A DNA stretch of 64,000 nucleotides from Candidatus Desulfarcum epimagneticum. Lineage in GTDB: Bacteria; Desulfobacterota; Desulfobacteria; Desulfobacterales; CR-1. Made by a program: the position numbers and the translations under genes. This document shows, one piece after another, positions 52,028-60,740 of this stretch (within the stretch, counting starts at the first letter, position 1; each line of letters opens with the position of its first letter). The stretch covers positions 186,985 through 250,984 of the forward strand of contig CAACVI010000045.1 in assembly GCA_900659855.1 (NCBI GenBank), given 5' to 3'. The notes under the pieces were generated by a model, which saw nothing but the letters and a program-made list of their open reading frames with translations, had not been told where the DNA came from and ran no database searches.

Positions 52028-52789
52028 CTAATCGTTTGCTTTCTGCGAATCATCCAAAAGAACGTTTCTCGCCTCTTTCTTCCCGGATTCGGTCAGGAAG
52101 CTTTTTTCAATGATTTTTTCAACGCGGTCTCTCTCAATGGGGCTCTCATCATTTTTTTCGGCAAGATTCACAATCAGGTCCGCGTCATGCACACACTTGA
52201 AATTCACGGACTCGTCAGGGCCGGGATGGTGATGCCGGCCCACGATGTCGCAGACCTCCTCAATCAAGTCTTTGGGCGCCCCCAGGTTTTCAAGAATCCC
52301 CCGGGCGATGGGGGGGCCCTCTTTTTCCTGGTATTTCGGGGCCGCGGAGCCGTGTTTTTCCTCGGCCGCCGGAATCCCGATGTCATGGAGATAGGCGGCC
52401 GCGAGAATGACGGCCATATTGCCCCGCTCCTTTTTCCCGATTCGCTCGGCATGACGGGCCACCCGCATGGCGTGGCCGATGCGTTTGAAATCCTGTTTGA
52501 AACTCTTTTTCATCTCAATGGCCACCCGGTCCTTGAGGGTGTCCCGGAGGATATCCGCCCGCTGGGCCAGGGCCTCCGGGGGAAAGGTCCCCAGGCACTC
52601 CTCGGCGTACTGGCAGTAGGAGGCGCACCCGAAATCCAGATTCGGGTTGATCAGCCGATGGCCGCATTGGCGGCATTTCCGGTGGGTGTCGTCTTTGAAA
52701 AATTCCACGCCCGAGCCGCATTCAGGGCATTTCGCCTCGAATATGGCCCCGGGCTTCCAGTATTGGGTGTCCTGACCGGGGCATTTCAT
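52028..52789 (-). CDS. HD-domain phosphohydrolase with zinc-ribbon start
   Basis: This 253-residue protein has an N-terminal zinc ribbon (CPECGSGVEFF...CRQCGHRLI) and a CASYCQYAEEC group. The HD domain follows (GHAMRVARHAERIG, AAAYLHDIGIP, DIVGRHHHPGPDES, HDADLIVNLAE). The substrate is unknown. It lies 19 bases before the ferredoxin-like gene and about 100 bases after hcp, in the same direction. Confidence 0.83.
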   Translation of the reverse strand: MKCPGQDTQYWKPGAIFEAKCPECGSGVEFFKDDTHRKCRQCGHRLINPNLDFGCASYCQYAEECLGTFPPEALAQRADILRDTLKDRVAIEMKKSFKQDFKRIGHAMRVARHAERIGKKERGNMAVILAAAYLHDIGIPAAEEKHGSAAPKYQEKEGPPIARGILENLGAPKDLIEEVCDIVGRHHHPGPDESVNFKCVHDADLIVNLAEKNDESPIERDRVEKIIEKSFLTESGKKEARNVLLDDSQKAND

Positions 52790-52805
52790 GATATCTTCCT
52801 TTTTT

Positions 52806-52868
52806 GGGGGCGGCGTCGTAAAAAATCCGATCCACTGCGTGGTCTATCGAATTTTTACGACGCCGTTT
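52806..52868. repeat. family A repeat, short copy 6
   Basis: GGCGTCGTAAAAAATCCGATC and ATCGAATTTTTACGACGCCG form an inverted pair with almost no centre. The hairpin core of the family has been lost. It lies between hcp and the HD gene. Confidence 0.8.
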
Positions 52869-52889
52869 AAGCGATCTCTTGTGAAACGT

Positions 52890-54530
52890 CTATCCCAAAA
52901 TCTCCTTCAAATCCTCGTCCGGGGATTTGATGGGCATGATGTTGAATTTCTCCACCAGCACATTCAGCACATTGGGCGACACAAAAGCGGGCAGACTGGG
53001 CCCCAGCCGTATGTCCTGAATGTTCAAGTAAAGCAGGGTCAGCAAAATGGCCACGGCTTTCTGCTCGTACCAGGACAGGACCATGGACAACGGCAGGTCG
53101 TTCACCCCGCATTCAAAGGCCTCCGCCAGGGCCGAGGCGATCTGGATGGCCGAATAGGCGTCGTTGCACTGTCCCACGTCCAGAAGCCGCGGAATGCCCC
53201 CGATGTCTCCCAGGTCCTGGTCGAAAAACCGAAACTTGCCGCAGGCAAGCGTCAGGACCACACAGTCTTTGGGGACCTTCTCCACAAACTCGGTGTAGTA
53301 GTTTCGGCCGGGCTTGGCGCCGTCGCATCCGGCCACCAGGAAGAAATGGCGGATGTCCTTGTTTTTCACCGCCTCGATGACCTTTCCGGCCACGCCCATG
53401 ACCGCGTTACGGGCAAAGCCCGCCATCACGGTCTTTCCCTCCCGGTCTTCAGGAAAGCCGGGCGCCGCCAGCGCCCTTTCAATGACCTGGGAAAAATCGC
53501 CGTTCGGAACATGGGCCACGCCGGGCCACCCCACCAGGCCGGTGGTGAAAATGTTTTCCAGGTAGGCGTCTTTCGGTTTCTGAATGCAGTTGGTGGTCAT
53601 CAGGATGGCGCCGGGAAACTCAGCGAACTCCTTTGCCTGGTTCTGCCAGGCGGTTCCGTAATGGCCGTAAAAATGGGAATGCTTTTTGAGCCCCGGGTAG
53701 CCGTGGGCCGGGAGCATTTCGCCGTGGGTGTAAACCGTGATTCCTTTTCCGGCGGTCTGCTCCAGCAGGTCTTCCAGGTCTTTGAGATCATGGCCGGACA
53801 CCAGGATGGCCTTTCCTTTCTTCACGCCCAAAGGAACCGGCGTGGGAACAGGATGGCCGTAAGCGGAGGTGTTGGCCGCGTCCAGAAGCTCCATGGCCAG
53901 CAGGTTGATTTCCCCGCACTTCATGTTCAGACCCACCAGATCGTCCACTCCCATGGCGGGGTCCAGAACGGCGGCCAGGGCCTCGTAAACAAAGGCGGCG
54001 ACGCGCCCGTCCGTCCTGCCGAGAATCCGGGCATGATCGGCGTAGGCGGCCACGCCCTTGACGCCGTAGGTCAGCAGCTCTTTTAAGGACACGATATCGG
54101 GGTCCGTCCCGGCATAGGGGCCCTTGTCCGATTTGATCCCGACTCCCTGCCCCTGCCGGACCAGGCCTTCCAAATCGCCGGCCGGCTCAAAATCCCCCGG
54201 CCCCGGTCCGAAATCCGTCTCCCCCCCGGCCGCCGCCACTTTGGCTTTCAAGGATTCCCGGACCTCCACGCATTCGGCGATGAGGGCCTTCAAACGCGCG
54301 GGATCAAAGTCCACGTTGGTCAATGTGGAAAAAATGGCCTTGAAGGCAAAGGCGTCCGCGTCCTCATCGATGACGCCGACTTTCCGGCCCTCATGGCCCG
54401 CCAGCGCCAGCCCCTTGACCGCGTAGAGCAAAAGATCCTGCAAAGACGCCGCCTCCTCCGTCTTTCCGCATACCCCTATTTTTGAGCATCCCTCTCCCTT
54501 TGCCGTCTGTTCGCACTGAAAACAAAACAT
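52890..54530 (-). CDS. hcp: hybrid cluster protein (hydroxylamine reductase)
   Basis: Start 54530 has AAGGAGGA upstream. The 546-residue protein begins MFCFQCEQTAKGEGCSKIGVC, the N-terminal cysteine motif of class I Hcp. Later come LVAGCDGAKPGRNYYTEF, DCVVLTLACGKFRF and PLSMVLSWYEQKAV, which carry hybrid-cluster ligands. Hcp removes nitric oxide and hydroxylamine and acts in protein S-nitrosylation. An HcpR-type box lies just upstream. Confidence 0.95.
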   Translation of the reverse strand: MFCFQCEQTAKGEGCSKIGVCGKTEEAASLQDLLLYAVKGLALAGHEGRKVGVIDEDADAFAFKAIFSTLTNVDFDPARLKALIAECVEVRESLKAKVAAAGGETDFGPGPGDFEPAGDLEGLVRQGQGVGIKSDKGPYAGTDPDIVSLKELLTYGVKGVAAYADHARILGRTDGRVAAFVYEALAAVLDPAMGVDDLVGLNMKCGEINLLAMELLDAANTSAYGHPVPTPVPLGVKKGKAILVSGHDLKDLEDLLEQTAGKGITVYTHGEMLPAHGYPGLKKHSHFYGHYGTAWQNQAKEFAEFPGAILMTTNCIQKPKDAYLENIFTTGLVGWPGVAHVPNGDFSQVIERALAAPGFPEDREGKTVMAGFARNAVMGVAGKVIEAVKNKDIRHFFLVAGCDGAKPGRNYYTEFVEKVPKDCVVLTLACGKFRFFDQDLGDIGGIPRLLDVGQCNDAYSAIQIASALAEAFECGVNDLPLSMVLSWYEQKAVAILLTLLYLNIQDIRLGPSLPAFVSPNVLNVLVEKFNIMPIKSPDEDLKEILG

Positions 54531-54615
54531 GATGGTCCTCCTTATATGATTTGGGTGATGATTTTTTGGTTCTTTCCCTTGCCTCATGATTTATTCCAAA
54601 CAAAAGCAAAGCGCA

Positions 54616-54629
54616 TTGACATAAGTCAA
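54616..54629. promoter_or_regulatory. HcpR-type operator between hcp and its regulator
   Basis: TTGACATAAGTCAA is a perfect inverted TTGAC/GTCAA repeat, the FNR-like box known for HcpR in sulfate reducers. It lies 86 bases from the hcp start and 60 from the divergent regulator start. Confidence 0.85.
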
Positions 54630-54688
54630 GAAACGGCGCTATTTTTTAAAAAAAACGCTTTTTTTTAAAAAAAGAACAAAAGGAATCC

Positions 54689-55366
54689 ATGAAAAAACCA
54701 CCTCTCGACATCATCTCCATGACCCCGCTTTTCAACGGACTGTCCCGGGACGAGCTTGAAAAAATCAGCGAAATCGCCGTTTACCGGGATTTTCAAAAAA
54801 ACGCCCCCATCTTCTGGGAGGGCGATCCGGCGGACGGATTTTTCATTGTGGCCGAAGGCCGGGTCAAGGTGTTTAAATCCTCGGGGGACGGCAAAGAGCA
54901 GATTCTCCACATACTGGGGCCCGGGGAGCCCTTTGGAGAGGTTCCCGTGTTTTCAGGCGGGTCCTTTCCCGCCGGCGCCCAGTCCATGCCCGACGCCCGG
55001 ACCCTTTTTATCAAGCGGGCCTCGTTTCTGGACCTCATCTCGAAAAACCCCTCCCTGGCCATGAACATGCTGGGGGTTCTGGCCCTTCGGCTCCGGCAGT
55101 TCACGGTCCAGGTGGAAAATCTCTCTCTTAAGGAAGTCCCCGGCAGACTGGCCGCCTACCTGGCGTATCTGTCGGAAAAAGAAAACAACGCCGTCGCGGT
55201 CCGGCTGGACATCTCAAAGGGCCAGCTCGCCGGTCTTCTGGGAACCATTCCCGAAACCCTTTCAAGGATCTTTTCCAAAATGACCCAAAGCGGCCTGATC
55301 CGGGTCCGGGGATCGGACATCGAAATCCTGGATATGGAGGGGCTCCGCCAAAAGGCCGGGTTATGA
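54689..55366 (+). CDS. hcpR: Crp/Fnr-family regulator, HcpR-like
   Basis: This 225-residue protein has an effector domain (FWEGDPADGFFIVAEGRVKVFKSS...GPGEPFGEVPVF) and a C-terminal winged helix whose recognition segment is KGQLAGLLGTIPETLSRIFSKM. It is divergent from hcp across an FNR-like box, the arrangement of HcpR, which activates hcp in response to nitric oxide. AAAAGGAATCC precedes the ATG. Its end overlaps the convergent MFS gene by 6 bases. Confidence 0.88.
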   Translation: MKKPPLDIISMTPLFNGLSRDELEKISEIAVYRDFQKNAPIFWEGDPADGFFIVAEGRVKVFKSSGDGKEQILHILGPGEPFGEVPVFSGGSFPAGAQSMPDARTLFIKRASFLDLISKNPSLAMNMLGVLALRLRQFTVQVENLSLKEVPGRLAAYLAYLSEKENNAVAVRLDISKGQLAGLLGTIPETLSRIFSKMTQSGLIRVRGSDIEILDMEGLRQKAGL

Positions 55367-56680
55367 GCCCTTTTGGGAAAAGGTTTCTTTCATAAAAAAG
55401 ACGCACCCGACCGCCGCGCCCGAGGCCGCCAGGAGAACGGCGATCACGGCGCCGTAAGCCTCTTCGGGGAGCGCGCCGCCGGATCTGGGGTAAAAATCCA
55501 GGACCCCTCCCAAAAGGGGCATGAACACCGCGCCGCCCAGGAACGGAAACAGGTTCACGGCGCCGATGGACGCCCCGGCGATGCTCACCGGAAACATCTC
55601 CTTGGCCATGGTGAACCCGATGACCACAATGGAAGAGGAGCAGATGGAAAAAAGGAAGAAAAACGCGTAGAGCGCGGCCGGGGGCAGGCCCGCCGGAAAC
55701 AGTTTTAAGAACAGAAGCTGGACGAAAAGCAAAACAGAGCAAAGGAGAAAGACTTTTTTCCGGCTTTTTAAAACCCGGTCGGACAAAAAGCCCAGAAAAG
55801 GGCTTCCCAGGATCATTCCCCAGGCGATCATGCTTAAAACCGAGCCCGCCTGGGACCTTGCCATGCCGTACACGTCCATGAGATAGGGCCCGGCCCAAAG
55901 GGCCCCGAAACCGAAAAAAACGCCGCAGTCAAAAAAGAACCACACCGCCAGGGGCCAGAAATATTTCTCGGACACCACCCGGCGCGCCCCCTCCAAAAGC
56001 CCGATTTTTGCCTCATCCTTCCCGGGGTCCTTTCCCGACCGATTGTTTTGAACGGTTTCGTCTCCTCCGAAAAGGGCCGCCCGCTCCGCCTTCCCGGGCC
56101 GGTCCCGCACGATCATCCAGGCCAGAAGGGAAATGACGATAGTGCAGGCGCCGATGAGGGCGAATGACAGGCGCCATCCCAGGGACTCGGCCATGAGCGC
56201 CAGCGCCCAGGTGGCCGCCAGGACCCCGGCGCCGCCCACGGCGTTTAACACGCCGGCCATGGTGGCGAACTCGTCGGCCTTGAACCACTGGGAAAAAATT
56301 TTCATGGCCGGCACAAAGACCATGGCCACCCCGAGCCCCACCAGGACTCTTCCGGCAAAGGCCGTCTCCATGTTGGGGGAAAAGGCGAACACAACGCTTC
56401 CCAAAGAGGCGATGATCAGAAAAAAAGCCACGGTCTTTCGCGGGCCCAGGGAATCGGACAAAAGGCCCGAGGGAAACTGCATGAGCGCGTAGCAGTAAAA
56501 ATAGAGCGAGCCCAGAAGGCCGATGGCCCCCGCCGAGGCGGAAAATTCCCGGGCCAGCTCGTCCGCCACCACGGACAGCGACAATCGGTGAAAATACACA
56601 AAAAAATAGGCCAGGGCCAAAACCCACAGGATCAGCCGCCTGGCGCGAAACGCAGGGTTTCCGGGGGGGGAATTCATCAT
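55361..56680 (-). CDS. MFS transporter
   Basis: ATG 56680 follows AAGGAA; upstream codons are not transporter-like. The 439-residue protein has about twelve helices and the family signature between helices 2 and 3 (GLLSDSLGPRKTVAF), repeated after helix 8 (GFLSDRVLKSRKKVF). The substrate is unknown; it resembles anion or small-acid transporters. Confidence 0.9.
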   Translation of the reverse strand: MMNSPPGNPAFRARRLILWVLALAYFFVYFHRLSLSVVADELAREFSASAGAIGLLGSLYFYCYALMQFPSGLLSDSLGPRKTVAFFLIIASLGSVVFAFSPNMETAFAGRVLVGLGVAMVFVPAMKIFSQWFKADEFATMAGVLNAVGGAGVLAATWALALMAESLGWRLSFALIGACTIVISLLAWMIVRDRPGKAERAALFGGDETVQNNRSGKDPGKDEAKIGLLEGARRVVSEKYFWPLAVWFFFDCGVFFGFGALWAGPYLMDVYGMARSQAGSVLSMIAWGMILGSPFLGFLSDRVLKSRKKVFLLCSVLLFVQLLFLKLFPAGLPPAALYAFFFLFSICSSSIVVIGFTMAKEMFPVSIAGASIGAVNLFPFLGGAVFMPLLGGVLDFYPRSGGALPEEAYGAVIAVLLAASGAAVGCVFFMKETFSQKGS

Positions 56681-56762
56681 GAGCGGGTTCCTTAAACGTA
56701 TAAAATACAAGAACATTGAGCGATTTTTTGCAAAAATATTCGCGTTTTTCCCCTGGTATTTT

Positions 56763-57230
56763 TTACTGAAGCGCTGTTTTAAGAAGGTTGGAAACCGTCT
56801 GCCCTCCATTGGATTTGGCATAGTTCAAAATAAGAGGGATAAATTGCCCTACCGCGCCTTTGCTCAACCCAAGCTTGGAAAAAGAATCATACAAACCGGC
56901 CATTTTTCCCAGGGAGCCGGTATGCTTGCTTAGCATGGAAGAAAATCCTCCCAGGGCGCCTGAGCCTTTTTCAATTTTCGGAGCGGCAGCCATAAGGGAT
57001 TCAACCTCCGGCATGGCGGTTGTGACTTTTGAAAAATCTTTAACCCCCATACTCTGCTTTGCGACATTAAAAATAGAGCCCGCGCCTCCTTGTGCCTGCT
57101 GAGTTGTAACGCCTATGTTTTTCACCAGCATTTCCACAAGTCCCAATTCTTGAGCAAAAATGGGCGCTGCCAGCCCCCATAAAAAAAAGACCCCTGCCAT
57201 TAAAGCAATCAAACATGCGCGTGTTTTCAT
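56763..57230 (-). CDS. exported DUF2780 protein
   Basis: This 155-residue protein has a signal peptide (residues 1-26, ending PIFAQE). A DUF2780-like region follows (GVTTQQAQGGAGSIFNVAKQSMGVKDFSKVTTAMPEVESLM ... FIPLILNYAKSNGGQTVSNLL). The function is unknown. It follows the membrane-anchored gene at 57276 by 45 bases on the same strand. Confidence 0.85.
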   Translation of the reverse strand: MKTRACLIALMAGVFFLWGLAAPIFAQELGLVEMLVKNIGVTTQQAQGGAGSIFNVAKQSMGVKDFSKVTTAMPEVESLMAAAPKIEKGSGALGGFSSMLSKHTGSLGKMAGLYDSFSKLGLSKGAVGQFIPLILNYAKSNGGQTVSNLLKTALQ

Positions 57231-57275
57231 TTTTTTCTCCCTGGTAAATGGTTTTAATAAAAAAACCGCCCATCA

Positions 57276-57932
57276 TTATTTTTTCAGAGTGATTTTCATC
57301 TGGCCCTCTTCCACGCGGATATTCTTCACCCCTTCCGAAAAACTCTTCCAGAAGCCTTGCTCGTCGCCGAATTTACTTGCCAGATCCACATTCTTCAAAT
57401 TGCCCAGCCAGACATTGGGTATAGGCGCGCCCCACAGGCTCACGCCTTTTAATCTGACTATGGGTTTGCCATTTTTGTAGGCCAGCTCCACGCCGGCATT
57501 CACACGAATGGTCTTGCCGCCCAGTATTGGAAAATCCGGTTCCATGGGGATGAGCAACTTGGCGCTCACCAGGTCATTTGCCAGATCAATGGCCAATTTC
57601 TTTCCCAGGTTGGTGTTTTTTGCCAGAAGCGCGTTCACTTCTCTTTCATTGAAACTAATCTCGCCGCCGGCGCCTTTTTCGCTGTAGGGTTGGGGAATCA
57701 GATATTCATCTTCTTTGATTTTTAAGGGCTCGCTCTTTCTGGAGCGGGAACCCGCTTCCCCCATATCAACTCCAACCGCTTTCAACTTGGCGTCAAGGAC
57801 TCGCTTTTCTTTGGCGCTCAACTCATGGGGTTCAAATTCCTTGACAAACACATAGGAGGATAGCGCCCAGTAGGCGGCCCCCGCCGTGACAGCCATGGCA
57901 ATAACAATAATCAGCAGAATTCGCGGCCACAA
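57276..57932 (-). CDS. membrane-anchored protein of unknown function
   Basis: The start is taken as TTG 57932 (no ATG in the frame; AAAGGA lies about 13 bases upstream). The 218-residue protein has one N-terminal membrane helix (residues 4-25), then a soluble part with FNEREVNALLAKNTNLGKKLAIDLANDLVSAKLLIP and GKTIRVNAGVELAYKNGKPIVRLKGVSLWG. The latter is a beta-rich domain like LmeA/DUF-type lipid-binding folds. No known family is certain. Confidence 0.7.
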   Translation of the reverse strand: MWPRILLIIVIAMAVTAGAAYWALSSYVFVKEFEPHELSAKEKRVLDAKLKAVGVDMGEAGSRSRKSEPLKIKEDEYLIPQPYSEKGAGGEISFNEREVNALLAKNTNLGKKLAIDLANDLVSAKLLIPMEPDFPILGGKTIRVNAGVELAYKNGKPIVRLKGVSLWGAPIPNVWLGNLKNVDLASKFGDEQGFWKSFSEGVKNIRVEEGQMKITLKK

Positions 57933-58138
57933 AAGAAATGAACGGGTCCTTTCAAAAAAGGGTTTTTTGTGATTGCCAAGTGATCATTTTTGACAATTTT
58001 CGGATTTGTATTCATGGACAAAATGTCGCCAAAATGTGACAGAATGTCAACATTTTTTTATTTCCGCGATATTTTCCCATGTATTTTTTTACTGGCCGCC
58101 ATGAGATGGGGTCCGCCAGAACATTTTTCAACGGGCTC

Positions 58139-59044
58139 TTAGAGGGTGTTTACCGGTTTCCACACATTGTCATAATTTCTGACTCTGGAAATTTTCTCTC
58201 CGAAAGGCAGCGTCTCATGCCGGGAAGCGCTTGTCTCAATGGCCTCTTTTTTATCTTGATACATGTCATCCCAGGGCATGAGGATCACTGATCCCCCTTC
58301 GGAGACGACCAGGCGGGGCAGTATGGGCTCCCCCCATGTCCGGTCGGCCATGGCTGTTTTCAGTTCATGGATGGAGGGAAATGACAGAAGCTCATGCAGG
58401 GTCAAAAGCGTGGGCGGGCTCAGGGGAATATCTCCATTGAGGTTTCCGGAAAGGCCGTTTTCCGGTTCGATCCATATGCCCCGGACGGCTTCATTTAAAT
58501 CCGGCGAGAATGTTTCATCCCCGGAAACAAGGGTTATGAAAAACCGGGTGTCATAACGCCTGGGCATCCGCTCAGGGGTGATCCAGCGCGACCACCTGAA
58601 AAGCGGCGACAGGTCCGGCAAACCGGAAAGCGGCGCCGCCCTCTTTTTCAGCCAGCCCCGGGAAAGCCCCCCGGACATTCTGGCCTTTTCCAGCGCCTCC
58701 CAATCCCCGGCAAGGGCTCCCAGACTTCCGCGAAACGCCCCGGCCTCCTCGAAATTCTCCCGAACAGCGGCCACGCAATAGGCCACGGCCTCCCCCGGGG
58801 AGAGGTCCCCGCCGAAACGCTCCGAAATCTTTTCCGGTGGCATGTCCAGGCGCCGGAGCCAGAAATCCGAATCGCGGTCCTCCGGGTCCAGTCCTCCGCC
58901 GGGGAAGACATACTTTCCGGCCATAAAACCGCTTTTCTCGTTTCTTTTCAGCAGATAGGTCTGGAGCTTTCCCTGTTTTTCCCGGACAAAAATCGTGGTG
59001 GCCGCGGCCCGGGGGGCGGCCGGCGTCTTTTTTTCCCGGCTCAA
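58139..59044 (-). CDS. NUDIX hydrolase, NUDT19-like
   Basis: TTG 59044 is preferred, with AAAGGAGAGG a few bases upstream and pyrE ending 26 bases before; a longer ATG frame overlaps pyrE. The 301-residue protein has KYVFPGGGLDPEDRD, a long insert, then AVAYCVAAVRENFEEAGAF, the split NUDIX box of NUDT19/RP2-like CoA or nucleotide diphosphatases. The substrate is inferred only from that insert. The 57960-58138 stretch holds only AATGTGACA-like repeats. Confidence 0.82.
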   Translation of the reverse strand: MSREKKTPAAPRAAATTIFVREKQGKLQTYLLKRNEKSGFMAGKYVFPGGGLDPEDRDSDFWLRRLDMPPEKISERFGGDLSPGEAVAYCVAAVRENFEEAGAFRGSLGALAGDWEALEKARMSGGLSRGWLKKRAAPLSGLPDLSPLFRWSRWITPERMPRRYDTRFFITLVSGDETFSPDLNEAVRGIWIEPENGLSGNLNGDIPLSPPTLLTLHELLSFPSIHELKTAMADRTWGEPILPRLVVSEGGSVILMPWDDMYQDKKEAIETSASRHETLPFGEKISRVRNYDNVWKPVNTL

Positions 59045-59070
59045 TGGCCCTCTCCTTTTGGGATGAATCC

Positions 59071-59622
59071 TTACATCCGTTTCAAATGGTCCGTCAGCTC
59101 GGTTCGGGTGATCAGCGCCCATGCCCGGGGCGCATGGTCGCGGATATTGTCCATCCCCCCCTCCTGGCGGTCCACCAGGATCACGGCGGCCTCCACCTCC
59201 AGGCCCTCCAGACGGGCGCGCTCAATGGCTTTGACGGTGGAGCCCCCGGTGGTGGCCACGTCGTCGATGATGACCACCCGGTCCCCGGCCTTGAGGTCCC
59301 CCTCCATCCACCGGGCGCCGGGCGCCTTTTCCTTTTTGAGGGAAAAGGCCTTCACGGGCTTTTTTTTAAGCCCGGAGACAAAGGCCGCGGCGATGGCGAT
59401 GGGATCGGCGCCGAAGGTGAGCCCTCCGACCCCGGCGGGCTTCAAATCCGCGATCCGGTCGAAAACCAGGCTCCCGGCCAGAAACATGCCTTCAGGGCTG
59501 AGAACCGCCGGCCGGCAGTTGACATAATACCGGCTGAGTCTGCCGGAGGCCAGTTTGAACACCGGCTCGTCTTCGCATTGGAAGGAGACGCGGCAAAGCA
59601 TATCGATCAATTTTTGTTTCAT
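59071..59622 (-). CDS. pyrE: orotate phosphoribosyltransferase
   Basis: This 183-residue protein has [35 protein letters not shown] and the PRPP-binding [19 protein letters not shown]. It makes OMP in pyrimidine synthesis. A terminator separates it from acsE upstream, so it has its own transcription start. Confidence 0.93.
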   Translation of the reverse strand: MKQKLIDMLCRVSFQCEDEPVFKLASGRLSRYYVNCRPAVLSPEGMFLAGSLVFDRIADLKPAGVGGLTFGADPIAIAAAFVSGLKKKPVKAFSLKKEKAPGARWMEGDLKAGDRVVIIDDVATTGGSTVKAIERARLEGLEVEAAVILVDRQEGGMDNIRDHAPRAWALITRTELTDHLKRM

Positions 59623-59649
59623 GAAAAAAACCCGGGCGCGTTAAAACAA

Positions 59650-59688
59650 AAAAGCCCCGCCCTTGGAAACAGGGAAGGGCTTTTTGGT
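59650..59688. terminator. bidirectional terminator between acsE and pyrE
   Basis: AAAAAAGCCC at the left and AGGGCTTTTT at the right form a hairpin with inner GCCCT/AGGGA pairing and A/T tracts on both sides. It should end acsE transcripts. Confidence 0.8.
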
Positions 59689-59703
59689 TTGAATGAAAAA
59701 AAT

Positions 59704-60624
59704 CTATATCTCAAGCCATGAATCGGAGTACAGGGCTCTTCCGAGGATCACGTTCACGGTTTTGGCATAATCCTGCATCTCCTTTGAAAGGGAGGCGATA
59801 TCAGGCTCATCTCCCCCCGCTCCCGGATCCGTGGGATCATCGCCCAGCATGCCGTAAATCAGGTCCACGATGTCCTGGCGCTGACCCTTGGCGATGGAGG
59901 CGAGCGTGTCATCCAGGGGATCCGCGATCACCGAATACATTCCGTATTTTTCCAGCATCACCATATAGGCGCAGTTCAAAATGGAGCGCAGATGGTCCGG
60001 GGGACCGTTGGAGATGTTGGACAGGCCGCATGTGCTCTTGGCGCCGGGCGCCATGTCCTGGAGCATGGCCATGAACTGCATCAAACAGATGAGCTGGGGC
60101 TGCTGGATATTGACCGGGGTGACGATGCCGTCCACCCATATTTTTTCGTTGGGGATGCCGGCTTCGTTGGCAAAGTAAAGCAGCTCCACGCAAAGCGCGG
60201 CCCGCTCATTCTCGTCCCGGGGAAGCCCGTCCGGGCCCCAGAGGAGGGCGATGAAATCGGCGCCGTGCTCGGCCGCCATGGGAACCATCTTTTCATAGCG
60301 CTCGGGACGGCACATGATGGAATTGATCAGAGGCGGCCCCGCCTTGTCGCTCTTGTACACCTTCAAAGACGCCTCAATGGCGTCGATGTTGGAGGTGTCC
60401 AGCGCCAGCGGGATGTCATCCACCACTTCCTGAACCGTCTGGACCACCCAGGGCATCAGCTCATGGCCGTCTTTTTTGGCGGGCCCCAAATTGATGTCAA
60501 TGTAATCCATCTTTTTTTCCTTCTGGAAAAGGGCCTCTTCCTGGATCGGTTTGGGATCGCGCTCTTTGAACGCTTTGCCGATTTTTTTGGATATCACATT
60601 TAAACTCTCGCCTATCAGTAACAT
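59704..60624 (-). CDS. acsE: methyltetrahydrofolate:corrinoid methyltransferase
   Basis: This 306-residue protein has the dihydropteroate-synthase-like barrel: LLIGESLNVISKKIGKAF, YIDINLGPAKKDG, IPLALDTSNIDAIEASLK, PLINSIMCRPER, CGLSNISNGPPDHLRS and DPLDDTLASIA. It moves the methyl group from methyl-H4folate to the corrinoid Fe-S protein. It follows acsC after a terminator-like hairpin, which may lower its expression relative to acsC and acsB. Confidence 0.95.
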   Translation of the reverse strand: MLLIGESLNVISKKIGKAFKERDPKPIQEEALFQKEKKMDYIDINLGPAKKDGHELMPWVVQTVQEVVDDIPLALDTSNIDAIEASLKVYKSDKAGPPLINSIMCRPERYEKMVPMAAEHGADFIALLWGPDGLPRDENERAALCVELLYFANEAGIPNEKIWVDGIVTPVNIQQPQLICLMQFMAMLQDMAPGAKSTCGLSNISNGPPDHLRSILNCAYMVMLEKYGMYSVIADPLDDTLASIAKGQRQDIVDLIYGMLGDDPTDPGAGGDEPDIASLSKEMQDYAKTVNVILGRALYSDSWLEI

Positions 60625-60650
60625 GCAACCCCCTTATTTTTAATATCAAA

Positions 60651-60699
60651 TAAAAAAAAGAGCCGGACGGGGGCGCCCTCGCGCTTGATCCATCCGGCC
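60651..60699 (-). terminator. intrinsic terminator or attenuator between acsC and acsE
   Basis: On the minus strand GGCCGGA pairs with TCCGGCT around an inner GCGCGAGGGCGC loop, followed by a run of eight U. Partial read-through would set acsE levels. Confidence 0.75.
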
Positions 60700-60740
60700 C
60701 GATGTGCGCGCTTTTCCGCCGCGATATCGCTTGCCGAAAG

